From: JAVJRN01 sp047635055
Lineage (GTDB): Bacteria > Bacteroidota > Bacteroidia > Cytophagales > Cyclobacteriaceae
Assembly (NCBI GenBank): GCA_047635055.1
Contig: JBLIIJ010000019.1
Coordinates: 1-46,707, forward strand
Direction: 5' to 3'
DNA length: 46,707 nucleotides
The notes under the pieces were generated by a model. The model was not told the DNA's origin. It made no database searches and saw nothing but the letters and a program-made list of their open reading frames with translations. Shown piece after piece: positions 36,676 to 46,233 of the stretch. Positions within the stretch are counted from its first letter, which is position 1, and the number at the start of each line of letters is the position of its first letter. Both the position numbers and the translations under genes were made by a program.

Positions 36676-38211
36676 TCAATTTATTCTAATTCTATAATAC
36701 TCTTTGAAAGACAAAATTAACTTATTAATTACTGTCTTTTCTTTGTTTTCAAGGCCGAAAAAATATGCGAAAAATACGAAAGTCACTGTCGACATAAAGC
36801 CAGTTAATAAAAATCGATACTCCAGATCTATATTGATAATTATACCCCAACATACCCCAATGGATGCCAAAGTTGGAAGAATTTCCCGCCTTATCACACG
36901 CTTATAAAAAGTCATATAGGATAGATTAGCTACGCTGTTTATAAAGTAGATTCTTAATAAAGAGGCCGCTAGTTCGATTAAAACAAAGCTTACCAATACT
37001 GTTTGTGGAGCACTACCATAGGCCAGGAGGCCATAAGCAATTGGAAGGTTGAGCAAAATTAAACTCCCTACCACTGAAAGATATTTTCTGATCCGTCCAG
37101 TTGCCTGCAGGGCAGATTGCAATCCAACGGTAAGTTGGTTGAACAAAGTCGCTAACAAAGTCAGTTGGCAAAAAACTACTGTAAAGTCAGGAATCTCCTT
37201 TAGCCAAACCCCAAGCACTTCTTCCATCTCAAATATCATAGGAATACTTACAATAGCCACTAGAAAAAAACCAAACTTACTAGCCATCATTGAGAGTTGC
37301 AGCATTCTTTCCCTATCACCAGCACCCTCGCTTTTCATAATTTGCGGATTTAAAACTTGCATTAATGACGCAGAAAGAAACCGCACTTTTAGCTCAACTT
37401 GTATACAAATAGCATAGGCAGCATTTATTCCTATTCCATAAAACAAATTAAACATGACCGCTATTCCTTGAGAACGAGCTAATCCCGCCATTGATCCAAA
37501 CAAGTTCCAACCTGCATAAGCACTCATTTCTTTCATTTTGGAAAAATTAATATGCCTAAATTCTGTAAGCGAACACTCTTGATACCGCTTAAACCCTATC
37601 AAAGCATATATAAAAAAAATTAATATAGATATTGAAGGAATGAGAATGCCGTAAACCAAAAGCCTATCCTCCTCGACATAATATAAGGTCAATGCTATGC
37701 CCAGTTTAATTAACACTTCACCAATATTTACAAGAGCAATCCAATGAAGTTCTTCGTGTGCATTTATACTAGCAGTAAATGGAGTAGCCAGAACTGTAAA
37801 TAAAATAGACACGGCAAGAAAATGATATATATAAATAGCAGTATCAATCTTGTCAGTAGGAATATTTAGAAACCCATCGAATATTACAAGACCTGCAAGT
37901 TCCATTATTCCTACAATGACCAGACCTATAATAACATGTAGAATGAGACTACTCTGAAATACTTCTTTCTGCAAACTTATCCCACTCATACCTTGATTAA
38001 ATGATAAATAACGTTGTGTAGAAACTGTAAGTGCAGAATTAAAGAATGCTAATAAAGCAACTATCCCAGCAATTAAATTGTAGAGTCCATAATCAGTTAC
38101 ACCAAGCGCATCTAACGCATATCTTGTAGTGAATAGCGTTATTAACATAGTCATCCCAATTTTTACATATGAAATAACTGTATTTAATACTACTTTAGTT
38201 GACGCTTTCAT
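36676..38211 (-). CDS. Wzx-type polysaccharide flippase (MATE/MOP superfamily)
   Basis: The 511-residue protein has about twelve to fourteen hydrophobic segments. The start reads VVLNTVISYVKIGMTMLITL with TTRYALDALGVTDYGLYNL, typical of Wzx-like exporters. It should flip undecaprenyl-linked repeat units to the periplasmic face for the Wzy-like polymerase. Its ATG begins at the base right after the stop of the truncated flippase gene, so translation is probably coupled. It ends 6 bp before the iron-sulfur protein gene. Confidence 0.9.
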   Translation of the reverse strand: MKASTKVVLNTVISYVKIGMTMLITLFTTRYALDALGVTDYGLYNLIAGIVALLAFFNSALTVSTQRYLSFNQGMSGISLQKEVFQSSLILHVIIGLVIVGIMELAGLVIFDGFLNIPTDKIDTAIYIYHFLAVSILFTVLATPFTASINAHEELHWIALVNIGEVLIKLGIALTLYYVEEDRLLVYGILIPSISILIFFIYALIGFKRYQECSLTEFRHINFSKMKEMSAYAGWNLFGSMAGLARSQGIAVMFNLFYGIGINAAYAICIQVELKVRFLSASLMQVLNPQIMKSEGAGDRERMLQLSMMASKFGFFLVAIVSIPMIFEMEEVLGVWLKEIPDFTVVFCQLTLLATLFNQLTVGLQSALQATGRIRKYLSVVGSLILLNLPIAYGLLAYGSAPQTVLVSFVLIELAASLLRIYFINSVANLSYMTFYKRVIRREILPTLASIGVCWGIIINIDLEYRFLLTGFMSTVTFVFFAYFFGLENKEKTVINKLILSFKEYYRIRIN

Positions 38212-38823
38212 TCAGACCAACACTATTAGACTAGGGTATTTTAATCTATTTAAACTAAAAATAATCCGGGATGAGAATGCAAATGCTAAGTAGACAAAAT
38301 TAGACTCAAATAAAATGCCAAGACGTGCTAAAATTACTGCTACATTGGGTTGAAAAAGTTTGGTATAGGTAACATATTTTGAATTAATGCATATACGAAA
38401 CCAAAAATCAATAACATCAAAAGACCTGAAAATGAGAGAAGATAGCATAATATATGGGATCAAATGAACACCCTTGTCTTCTCTTAAGAGGTAAATAATT
38501 AAACCACCGAATGGAATAAGTAGTAATAGAGACATTAGCCGAAGAATGAATCCTGTACTTACAACCTCAAACTGCCCTTCCTGATTTTGAACAATTCGTT
38601 GGACGATAATATTGTCAAGCCCTAAACTAGATATAGCTTCAATAATTATAACAAATGTCAATACATAACTGAATTTTTCAAATTCGGCTGGCCCTAAATA
38701 TCGCGCCACTAATACTCCTACGATTAGAGTAAGGCCTAAACGAAAGAAGCGCTCCAACGTCAACCATCCCACATTTTGGATAATAGTGGTAAATTTTCTG
38801 GAAACATTCTTAATTCTCAACAC
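38212..38823 (-). CDS. Truncated flippase (N-terminal half only)
   Basis: This 203-residue frame corresponds to the first half of a Wzx-family flippase: NVGWLTLERFFRLGLTLIVG, then ARYLGPAEFEKFSYVLTFV and five to six membrane segments. Full members are about 420-510 residues, so the second six or so segments are missing. The last residues (LKYPSLIVLV) look unrelated to a natural end. It lies directly before a complete flippase of a different subtype. The frame itself is undamaged. It overlaps the Wzz-type gene by 14 bp. It may be a relic retained to keep translation coupled, or part of a split pair. Confidence 0.75.
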   Translation of the reverse strand: MLRIKNVSRKFTTIIQNVGWLTLERFFRLGLTLIVGVLVARYLGPAEFEKFSYVLTFVIIIEAISSLGLDNIIVQRIVQNQEGQFEVVSTGFILRLMSLLLLIPFGGLIIYLLREDKGVHLIPYIMLSSLIFRSFDVIDFWFRICINSKYVTYTKLFQPNVAVILARLGILFESNFVYLAFAFSSRIIFSLNRLKYPSLIVLV

Positions 38824-39928
38824 TATTCCTTTCAGGAGGAGTTACATACTTCTCTTTAAACAAAAAAATCAATAATAAATATCCAATTGATATGAAGACG
38901 GAGACAAACGAAATACCAATGAGAGTCAATAAGCGCCTTGGTTTACTTTTCTCTACTGGAATCATTGGATAGTCAAGTACTGTGAATACAGGAGTATTTT
39001 CCTTTACTTTAATTTTAGCCTGCTCCAATTGAGTAGCCAATCCCTTTAGGACTTCATACTGTAAGTCCACCTCACTTGTCATGCGTTGCAGCTCAAATTG
39101 CACTACTGAACTGGTTAAGTTTCTATTTCCATCTATGAATTTAGCCAACTTATTTTGTAGGTAATCATACTCCTTAAGAACATCTTCGTAACGTTCATTT
39201 ATAAAATTTAGATTTGAAGCTACTTTAGCCACTTTATATTCAATAATATCCTTTGTCAAAAGATCTAACATCAATTTATTCAATTGGGCAGCCGCATATT
39301 TATCTGGCATTTCTACACTTAATCCTATAGTTCCAATTTCTTCGTTGTAAAAAACATTTTGACGTTCCTTGAAACTCTCATACATATTCCAATCCTCTTT
39401 TGAAAAAGATAGGAATTCAGGGTTTGTAAATCCACTGCCTAATTCATCTTTCATAATTAGTCCTTTAACGATTCCCGGTAAACCCATGGTATATTTCAAA
39501 AAAATACCTAAATAGTTCGCTGTGTGATAATCCTTAAAATACGCATAACAGGTCATCATAGAATCTAACGAACTAAAATAGATTGGTGAATTCATGAGCT
39601 CAACTTGAAAGGACACTTTATTGGCCAACTCTGGGTATAGCTGAGGTGGAATAGAATTCCCACTCGCCATATCCAAATTAATACCCGCCAATCCTGCCAA
39701 CCCGCTCAATCCACCTAAAGAACCTCCAGCTTCCAAGCTTTCTGGAATAATACGGCTGTAGGAAGCGAATTCATTCTTTGTGGTAAAAACTACTAAAGAT
39801 CCTAAAAATAAAAATAAACAAAGTGTTTTAACAATCAGGGTTTTCCTCGACCAAATAAACTTGATTAACTCAATCAAATCAATTTCTTCCGCCTCTTCTA
39901 GCCTGCGCCCCTTTTCATTGTCCATCAT
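38810..39928 (-). CDS. Wzz-type chain-length determinant / polysaccharide co-polymerase
   Basis: The 372-residue inner-membrane protein has a membrane span at about residues 35-53 (VKTLCLFLFLGSLVVFTT), a large periplasmic domain with coiled-coil helices (about 240-310), the proline-rich PMIPVEKSKPRR motif before the second span, and that span at about 335-360. It has no fused tyrosine-kinase domain, so any BY-kinase must be separate. It should set chain length and connect to the export protein encoded just upstream, with which it overlaps by 4 bp. MM at the start allows an ATG at 39928 or 39925. Confidence 0.88.
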   Translation of the reverse strand: MMDNEKGRRLEEAEEIDLIELIKFIWSRKTLIVKTLCLFLFLGSLVVFTTKNEFASYSRIIPESLEAGGSLGGLSGLAGLAGINLDMASGNSIPPQLYPELANKVSFQVELMNSPIYFSSLDSMMTCYAYFKDYHTANYLGIFLKYTMGLPGIVKGLIMKDELGSGFTNPEFLSFSKEDWNMYESFKERQNVFYNEEIGTIGLSVEMPDKYAAAQLNKLMLDLLTKDIIEYKVAKVASNLNFINERYEDVLKEYDYLQNKLAKFIDGNRNLTSSVVQFELQRMTSEVDLQYEVLKGLATQLEQAKIKVKENTPVFTVLDYPMIPVEKSKPRRLLTLIGISFVSVFISIGYLLLIFLFKEKYVTPPERNSVEN

Positions 39929-42408
39929 TTAAAAGAATTTACGATTTGAATAACCACAAAAGTCAAAGAGGTTAATCCTGAGCTTATCCCAATAATCTCT
40001 CCTGGACTCAACTTTCTTTTCTCAGGCCTTCTTGGCACAACAATCTCTGCTCCCGGCTCTACTTTAGGATAATTCTTAAACCACAAAAAACTGCGCGTCT
40101 TTTTTGCACTACCATTTGCGAAGACAACATAAGACCTATTCAACTTCGCATCTTGTGTTGCCCCTCCAGCTGAAGACAAATAATCCTTAAAAGAATTACT
40201 CCGTTGAAACAACACATTACTAGAAAAATAAACCTCCCCTCTAATCCTCACTGTTTGTAATTCTTTGGGTATACTAATAATGTCACCATCTTTAAGCAAT
40301 AAATCAAATTCTGATTTAGGGTTGTCTACTATTTTCTCCAATTCTATCGCAATCGCTTCCGTCTGATTAATTGCAAAAGTACCTTTAACAGCGGTAGTAT
40401 CTGCCTGACCTAGCGCTTGAAGACGTAATTTTTTTACTCTTGAAACTTCCCTCTCATCCGAATATTCAGTCTGTCTGATCAAGCTTCCGCCTGCTGGGTA
40501 TGCCTCGTTTGTCAAACCTCCTGCTCGTCTTAGTAGGTCAGAAATTCGTTCCGTTTTACTTTCAAGAGCGTAAGGACCAGGATATAGCACTTCCCCTTCG
40601 ATAACCACGACATCTCGACTTTCATAGAATGGCGATTTTCTGATTACCACTAGATCAAATGGTTTAAGCACAAAATTTGAAGCTCTATCATCAAGCATGA
40701 GGTTTTCATCAATTGGAAAATTGAAAAGCTGTGAAACGTTGGTTCCGTCACTTGTCTCTTCAGTTATTCTACGTGCCACCTCCACAAATGACTTAGCAGC
40801 AGATTCCTTAAAACCATTTGCCATAAAAATTAAATTTTCTACTGTTATTCCTTCTGCATGGCTATAATCTCCTGGAGCTTGAACCTCCCCTTGAATAGAG
40901 ACGGTGTACTCTTGTGTCATATCAAAAATTGATTGAACTTTTATCAAATCTTCCGATTGAAGAGCAATATCTCCTTGTCCTTCCAATAGGCTTTTAGGTG
41001 AAAAGGCAATACTTGATAAAGTCAAATCGTCATTTTGGCGGATAAGTACCCCACGATTGAGAAAGACATCTGGACGAAATCCATCAGATAGATTAATTAC
41101 ATCTGATAATTTCATTCCTTCTTTAAGCTCATACTCACCAGGATGGTTTACAGCACCTTCTACCCGCACGCGACCAGTAAATAATTTTTGAATGGGGTCA
41201 ACTTCTAATTCGTCACCGTCTAGGAGATTAAATTGATCAAAGTCTTCCTTCAACACTGTTAATATTGTTTTACCATTAGACAAGTTTCTTCTGATTGATA
41301 AGCTTTTATAATACCCACCTGATTTGAATCCACCTGTAAAAGCAACTGCATCCGCTAATTTCTCTTCGGGTAATATCTCATATATCGCAGGTCTTTTTAC
41401 TTCACCTGTCAGTGATACGCGATTGCCATACGGTCTAATCAATAAAACATCTTGATCTTGTAACATGATGTTTTTTGGTGTTCCTTTTACTAAAAAATCA
41501 TACCCATCTAATGTTGCAATTTTACTCCCCGCTCTAAATATATCTATATTCCTCAATGAACCTCCTTCACTTGGTCCACCTGCATAGTATAGCGCATTAA
41601 ATGCTGTTGCGAAAGAGGACATTTGATAAGTTCCTGGGCGATAGGCTTCCCCTACAACATTTACACTAATCGTTCTTATTTGACCTAGGCTTACCTGCGC
41701 ATACGTATTTTCGCCTAAACCACTATAAATTGATTTGAGCTTAGCTTTGATTCGCTGTTCGGCCCTTTCCATTGACAGTCCGTTTAAAAAAATTGGGCCA
41801 ACACTTGGAATAATTATTGACCCTTCAGGCGAAACTTCTAATTGATAGGTTTGTTCCGAAGCTCCCCATACATCAATGATAATACCGTCACCTGGCCCTA
41901 CTTGGTACCCCTTAGGAGTGGCGAAATTTACACTAGGATCAAAACTCAAATTTCTATTTCTAAAAAAAGACATTCCAAAAATGGGAACAGCATCTCCACC
42001 ATCAGAACTATCATCTTGAACTAAATCATTGAATGGGTTAAAAGCTGTTGAAGAACCATCTTGGACTACATCCTTACTTATATCCTTGTCTCCTCGATTT
42101 CTACTAAATGCTCCCGATCCCGACACATCGTCTCGTTGACTTTGTATCTTGGAGATTCTTCTTCTGAGCTTGGTGATTTGTGTAGCGGACATTCCCCTCG
42201 CTTTAGCTAGGACCTCCAATTGCTGCTGTGAGTAGCCACTTGACTCTACCTTTTCAAGCAGTTTCCTTACTTGATCATCAGAGAGGTCATCCACATTAAT
42301 ATTTTGAAGATTGTTAATGCTTGGTGCTTCTTGAGCGTGACTCGATAAAATTGGAATAGCTAGTCTTAAAGCAAGCACGAAAAAAATTCTTAAAAATACT
42401 TTATTCAT
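39925..42408 (-). CDS. Outer-membrane polysaccharide export protein with six SLBB domains (Wza-like)
   Basis: The 827-residue protein has a signal peptide to about residue 25. A helical QVRKLLEKVESSGYSQQQ region follows, then the export domain at about 165-250 (YQVGPGDGIIIDVWGASEQ). Six SLBB-like units come next, recognisable by VxGEVxxPGxY starts such as VNVVGEAYRPGTYQM, VSLTGEVKRPAIYEI, VRVEGAVNHPGEYEL, VSIQGEVQAPGDYSH, VVIEGEVLYPGPYAL and VRIRGEVYFSS. A C-terminal hydrophobic helix ends the protein. Wza has fewer SLBB units; this long form is common in Bacteroidota. It is the first structural gene of the export set, with a -7 element just upstream. Confidence 0.92.
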   Translation of the reverse strand: MNKVFLRIFFVLALRLAIPILSSHAQEAPSINNLQNINVDDLSDDQVRKLLEKVESSGYSQQQLEVLAKARGMSATQITKLRRRISKIQSQRDDVSGSGAFSRNRGDKDISKDVVQDGSSTAFNPFNDLVQDDSSDGGDAVPIFGMSFFRNRNLSFDPSVNFATPKGYQVGPGDGIIIDVWGASEQTYQLEVSPEGSIIIPSVGPIFLNGLSMERAEQRIKAKLKSIYSGLGENTYAQVSLGQIRTISVNVVGEAYRPGTYQMSSFATAFNALYYAGGPSEGGSLRNIDIFRAGSKIATLDGYDFLVKGTPKNIMLQDQDVLLIRPYGNRVSLTGEVKRPAIYEILPEEKLADAVAFTGGFKSGGYYKSLSIRRNLSNGKTILTVLKEDFDQFNLLDGDELEVDPIQKLFTGRVRVEGAVNHPGEYELKEGMKLSDVINLSDGFRPDVFLNRGVLIRQNDDLTLSSIAFSPKSLLEGQGDIALQSEDLIKVQSIFDMTQEYTVSIQGEVQAPGDYSHAEGITVENLIFMANGFKESAAKSFVEVARRITEETSDGTNVSQLFNFPIDENLMLDDRASNFVLKPFDLVVIRKSPFYESRDVVVIEGEVLYPGPYALESKTERISDLLRRAGGLTNEAYPAGGSLIRQTEYSDEREVSRVKKLRLQALGQADTTAVKGTFAINQTEAIAIELEKIVDNPKSEFDLLLKDGDIISIPKELQTVRIRGEVYFSSNVLFQRSNSFKDYLSSAGGATQDAKLNRSYVVFANGSAKKTRSFLWFKNYPKVEPGAEIVVPRRPEKRKLSPGEIIGISSGLTSLTFVVIQIVNSFK

Positions 42409-42430
42409 TTTCCATTTTCTGTAAAGCCAG

Positions 42431-42438
42431 CAAATTTA
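42431..42438 (-). promoter_or_regulatory. Putative -7 promoter element of the export operon
   Basis: The minus-strand TAAATTTG matches TAnnTTTG, 22 nt before the export-protein ATG at 42408. The 68-bp gap after the cysQ stop makes an internal promoter plausible. No -33 match is evident. Confidence 0.4.
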
Positions 42439-42476
42439 CAACATAGATTTATACTTACCTCCATATAGTTCTTCGC

Positions 42477-43244
42477 TTATTTAAGATTGCCAAAAACTAA
42501 AAAATAAGGATTGAGTAGGTCAGGTTTATTGTAGTGAACTACGTTTTTTGAGTCTGCAACAAGTACCTTTCCTCCAGCTTCTTCGACTATTATCTGTGCA
42601 GCTGCAGTATCCCATTCCATTGTTGGTGCGTAACGTGGGTAAAGATCAGCTGAACCCTCCGCAACCATCAATAATTTTAATGAACTCCCTTTAGAAACTA
42701 TTTTTGGTTCGTTCAAAACATCTAAGAATTCTTGTGTCTCACTCGTCAGATGCGACCTTGATGCTACCACGTTTAAGGCCGAATCAGACATATTGAACTC
42801 TCGGACGTTAATAGCCTCCCCATTTTTAAACGCTCCGTCACCCTCCACTGCATAGTAAATATCTTGAAGGACTGGAGCATAAACGACACCAAGTACGACT
42901 TTACCGTTTTTTATCAACGCTATATTGACGGTAAACTCTCCATTCTTTTTAATAAACTCCTTAGTTCCATCGAGTGGATCAATCATCCAAAAATATTCCC
43001 ACTCTTTTCTCTCATTAAAATCAATTGCCTTACCCTCTTCACTTAGGACCGGCAAACCTGAACCTTCTAATTGCGCAACTATAATATTGTGAGCCGCACG
43101 ATCTGCCTTTGTTAACGGTGAATTATCGGATTTTGCTTCCACTGAAAAATCTCCAGTTTCATAGATCTTTATTATCTCTACACCTGCCGCAATTGCCGCA
43201 CTTTTAGCGCTCATTAACAGTGCATTTAAATCTATTCCAATCAT
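42477..43244 (-). CDS. cysQ: 3'(2'),5'-bisphosphate nucleotidase
   Basis: The 255-residue cytoplasmic phosphatase of the inositol-monophosphatase fold has metal-site motifs LSEEGK, WMIDPLDGTKEFIKKNGEF and MEWDTAAAQIIVEEAGG. CysQ removes the 3' phosphate from PAP, the by-product of sulfotransferases and of PAPS reduction. It directly follows cysN (73 bp apart) and is followed by the export operon. This supports local use of PAPS. The length is normal and no lesions are seen. Confidence 0.93.
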   Translation of the reverse strand: MIGIDLNALLMSAKSAAIAAGVEIIKIYETGDFSVEAKSDNSPLTKADRAAHNIIVAQLEGSGLPVLSEEGKAIDFNERKEWEYFWMIDPLDGTKEFIKKNGEFTVNIALIKNGKVVLGVVYAPVLQDIYYAVEGDGAFKNGEAINVREFNMSDSALNVVASRSHLTSETQEFLDVLNEPKIVSKGSSLKLLMVAEGSADLYPRYAPTMEWDTAAAQIIVEEAGGKVLVADSKNVVHYNKPDLLNPYFLVFGNLK

Positions 43245-43317
43245 TGATTTGTTTTTTTAATTATTGATGAGATCCTATTTGTGGAAGTTATTAATACTTA
43301 GTTGAGCCGTAGATTCA

Positions 43318-44604
43318 TCATATAATCATTCCCGCTGCAACAGTCTCATTGGTACCCTCATCAACCAAGATTAGGCTGCCTGTTATTCTATTTTTAGCGT
43401 AAGAATCTGCAAATAATGGTTTTGTCGTTCTTAACTTCATTTTACAGATATCATTAGCTGTAATACTCTTATCACTTTCATTTCTATGAAGGGTACTTAT
43501 ATCTAGTTTATAAGTAATTTCCTTGATCATTGCCTTGACGTCAGCAGTCGTGTGTCGAAGTATATATTTTGATTTTGGTTTTGGCTCCTTATTATTTAAC
43601 CAACAAATCATTACATCGATATCTTGAATGGCTTGTGGTTTATTTCCAGTTCTTACGATCATATCTCCACGTCCAATATCAATATCATCTTCCAACTGCA
43701 TGGTAACCGACATTGGAGCAAATGCCTCATCAATTGCACCATCGTAGATTTCAATTGACTTAATCTTGGAACTAAAGCCAGATGGCATCACTGTTACTTC
43801 ATCGCCAGGTTTAAAAACACCAGAAGCTATACGCCCAGCATATCCTCTATAATCATGGTATTTATCCGTTTTTGGTCGAATTACAGTTTGTACTGGAAAT
43901 CGACCATCGATATGGTTATGGTCACTTCCGATATGAATGTTTTCCAGAGTATAGAGTAAAGTTGAGCCTTCATACCATGACATATTTTCACTCCTATTGA
44001 CAACATTATCTCCGTTTAGGGCAGATATCGGAATAAATCGTACATCCTTCACCTCTAATTTTGAAGCGAAAGCTTCGTAATCTTCCTTAATTTTCTCGAA
44101 TATTTCTTCAGAATAATCAACTAAATCCATCTTGTTAATGCAAACTATAACATGTGGTATTTTTAGAAGAGAGGCAATTATAGAGTGTCGCTGAGTTTGC
44201 TCAATCACTCCTTTACGGGCATCAATCAAAAGTAATGCACAATTAGCCGTTGATGCCCCGGTTACCATATTCCGTGTATACTGAATATGACCAGGTGTAT
44301 CGGCTATAATAAATTTTCTTTTGGGTGTTGCAAAGTACCTGTATGCAACGTCAATCGTGATTCCTTGTTCGCGCTCATCTTTAAGACCATCAGTCAATAA
44401 AGCTAAATCAGTGTGATCTAAGCCCTTCCTTTCGCTGGACTTAGCCACTTGCTCCATTTGATCTTCAAATATTGACTTTGAATCATATAAAAGTCTACCG
44501 ATCAATGTACTCTTCCCGTCATCTACACTACCAGCTGTAGTGAATCTGAGAAGCTCCATGTTTAGGTAGCCTTTATTATCATGCTTTTCGATTTCTTTAC
44601 TCAT
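43318..44604 (-). CDS. cysN: Sulfate adenylyltransferase large subunit (GTPase)
   Basis: The 428-residue GTP-binding subunit drives APS formation by CysD. GTPase motifs are GSVDDGKSTLIGRLLYD (G1), the switch EREQGITIDVAYRYF, ADTPGHIQYTRNM (G3) and CINKMDLVDY (G4). Two beta-barrel domains follow. No APS-kinase domain is fused at the C-terminus, consistent with a separate cysC. It lies 29 bp downstream of cysD in the minus-strand order cysC-cysD-cysN-cysQ. Confidence 0.96.
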   Translation of the reverse strand: MSKEIEKHDNKGYLNMELLRFTTAGSVDDGKSTLIGRLLYDSKSIFEDQMEQVAKSSERKGLDHTDLALLTDGLKDEREQGITIDVAYRYFATPKRKFIIADTPGHIQYTRNMVTGASTANCALLLIDARKGVIEQTQRHSIIASLLKIPHVIVCINKMDLVDYSEEIFEKIKEDYEAFASKLEVKDVRFIPISALNGDNVVNRSENMSWYEGSTLLYTLENIHIGSDHNHIDGRFPVQTVIRPKTDKYHDYRGYAGRIASGVFKPGDEVTVMPSGFSSKIKSIEIYDGAIDEAFAPMSVTMQLEDDIDIGRGDMIVRTGNKPQAIQDIDVMICWLNNKEPKPKSKYILRHTTADVKAMIKEITYKLDISTLHRNESDKSITANDICKMKLRTTKPLFADSYAKNRITGSLILVDEGTNETVAAGMII

Positions 44605-44633
44605 CTTTATGTAATATCGTTGGTCAATAATTC

Positions 44634-45539
44634 TTAAAAATAGCCCTGCTTCTTTCTGTCCTCCATGGAGGTTTCAGACCTTTTATCATCCTCTCTGTTA
44701 CCTCTTTCTGTTTGTCTCGCTGAGGCTACTTCATCAACGATTTTTTCTAACGTATCCGCATCGGACTCATCGCCTCCAGTTATAGTAATATCCCCCAATG
44801 TTCTAAATCTTATCCTTTTGGTTACTATTTCTTCACTTTTAGCAATGGTGATAAATTCCGAAACAGGTAACCAAGTATTGCTCCTCCTGATCACTTGTCT
44901 TTCATGCGCAAAATAGAGTGACGGGAGATCCATATTCTCTGATAAAATATATTGCCATACATCCATCTCCGTCCAATTACTTAATGGAAAGACTCTAAAG
45001 TTTTCTCCTTGATGACACCTCCCATTGAAGATATTCCATAATTCGGGTCTTTGATTTTTTGGATCCCATTGACCAAACTCATCTCTATGAGAAAAAAATC
45101 TTTCCTTAGCCCGAGCTTTTTCTTCATCTCTTCTAGCCCCACCAATACAGGCATCAAATGCATGCTCTTCTATCGTGTCTAGAAGTGTCACTGTCTGAAT
45201 TGCATTTCGACTAGCATTTTTCCCTTTCTCCTCTGTCGCTGAGCCATCATCAATCGATTTTTGAACAGAGCCAACAATAAGCTTTACGCCTAATTCCTCT
45301 ATGTAATTATCTCTAAACTCCATTGTTTCTGGAAAATTATGCCCAGTATCAACATGAACAAAAGGAAATGGAATCTTAGCAGGGAAAAAGGCTTTTCTTG
45401 CCAAATGTGCGACACAAATAGAATCTTTACCTCCTGAAAAAAGGATAGCCGGATTTTCGAATTGTGCAAAAACCTCTCTCAAAATATAAATAGCTTCCGC
45501 TTCGAGCTCTTTAATGTGCGTAAGGTTGTAATTACTCAT
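44634..45539 (-). CDS. cysD: Sulfate adenylyltransferase small subunit
   Basis: The 301-residue ATP-pyrophosphatase-type subunit converts sulfate and ATP into APS together with CysN. The PP-loop is ILFSGGKDSICVAHLARKAF near residue 32. PFVHVDTGHNFPETMEFRD and GARRDEEKARAKERFFSHRD follow, with NWTEMDVWQYI and the basic C-terminal tail typical of CysD. The length is normal. It is 27 bp downstream of cysC and probably co-transcribed. Confidence 0.97.
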   Translation of the reverse strand: MSNYNLTHIKELEAEAIYILREVFAQFENPAILFSGGKDSICVAHLARKAFFPAKIPFPFVHVDTGHNFPETMEFRDNYIEELGVKLIVGSVQKSIDDGSATEEKGKNASRNAIQTVTLLDTIEEHAFDACIGGARRDEEKARAKERFFSHRDEFGQWDPKNQRPELWNIFNGRCHQGENFRVFPLSNWTEMDVWQYILSENMDLPSLYFAHERQVIRRSNTWLPVSEFITIAKSEEIVTKRIRFRTLGDITITGGDESDADTLEKIVDEVASARQTERGNREDDKRSETSMEDRKKQGYF

Positions 45540-45566
45540 ATATCAGTAAATTCTTAAAAATCTTCT

Positions 45567-46163
45567 TTAAATAACTTTTTGCAAATCCAGAGCCTGAAGT
45601 ATTTCTTCAAAACTTTCATTGACTGTTTTACCCGCTGTTTTTATGTGGACATTAGGGCTCTCAGGAGGCTCGAAAGGAGAATCTAACCCCGTGAAATTTT
45701 TTAAATCTCCCGCTCGAGCTTTTTTATATAGCCCTTTAACATCTCTTTTCTCACATTCTTCAAATGGTGTATCAATGAAAATCTCCAAGAAATTTTCCTC
45801 TCCTAAAATAGATTTGGCTCTATCCCTATCTTCTTTAAATGGAGAAATAAAGGCTGTTAAAACGAAAACACCTGCATCAACGAATAGTGAAGCGACATGA
45901 GAAATACGTCGGATATTCTCTATTCGATCAATGTCAGAAAAAGTAAGGTCAACATTTAACCCTTTTCTGACATTGTCGCCATCTAAGATGTAGGTAGAAA
46001 ACCCTTTAGCAAAAAGATATTTCTCCACTTCATTCGCTAATGTTGACTTTCCAGATCCGGACAACCCTGTAAACCACAGAACTTTTGGCATATAACCGTT
46101 TCTTTCTATCCGATCTTCAGACCGAATGGTGTGTTTATGCGGAATAACATTAAGATTGTCCAT
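45567..46163 (-). CDS. cysC: Adenylylsulfate kinase
   Basis: The 198-residue kinase phosphorylates APS to PAPS. The P-loop is WFTGLSGSGKSTLANEVEKY near residue 33. ILDGDNVRKGLNVDLTFSDI, FISPFKEDRDRAKSI and the FIDTPFEECEKRDVKGLYKK motif follow. The open frame extends to a TTG at 46169, but the ATG at 46163 (MDNLNVIPHKH) is the better start. The C-terminal half contains FTGLDSPFEPPESPNVHI, typical of CysC. A kinase is needed only when PAPS is wanted, either for reduction or for sulfation of glycans. Confidence 0.95.
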   Translation of the reverse strand: MDNLNVIPHKHTIRSEDRIERNGYMPKVLWFTGLSGSGKSTLANEVEKYLFAKGFSTYILDGDNVRKGLNVDLTFSDIDRIENIRRISHVASLFVDAGVFVLTAFISPFKEDRDRAKSILGEENFLEIFIDTPFEECEKRDVKGLYKKARAGDLKNFTGLDSPFEPPESPNVHIKTAGKTVNESFEEILQALDLQKVI

Positions 46164-46233
46164 TGGCAAGCATTTGAATAAAGCGCGAATTTAATAATTT
46201 TGCAACGTTAAGACCGCATCATTAGAAATATTT

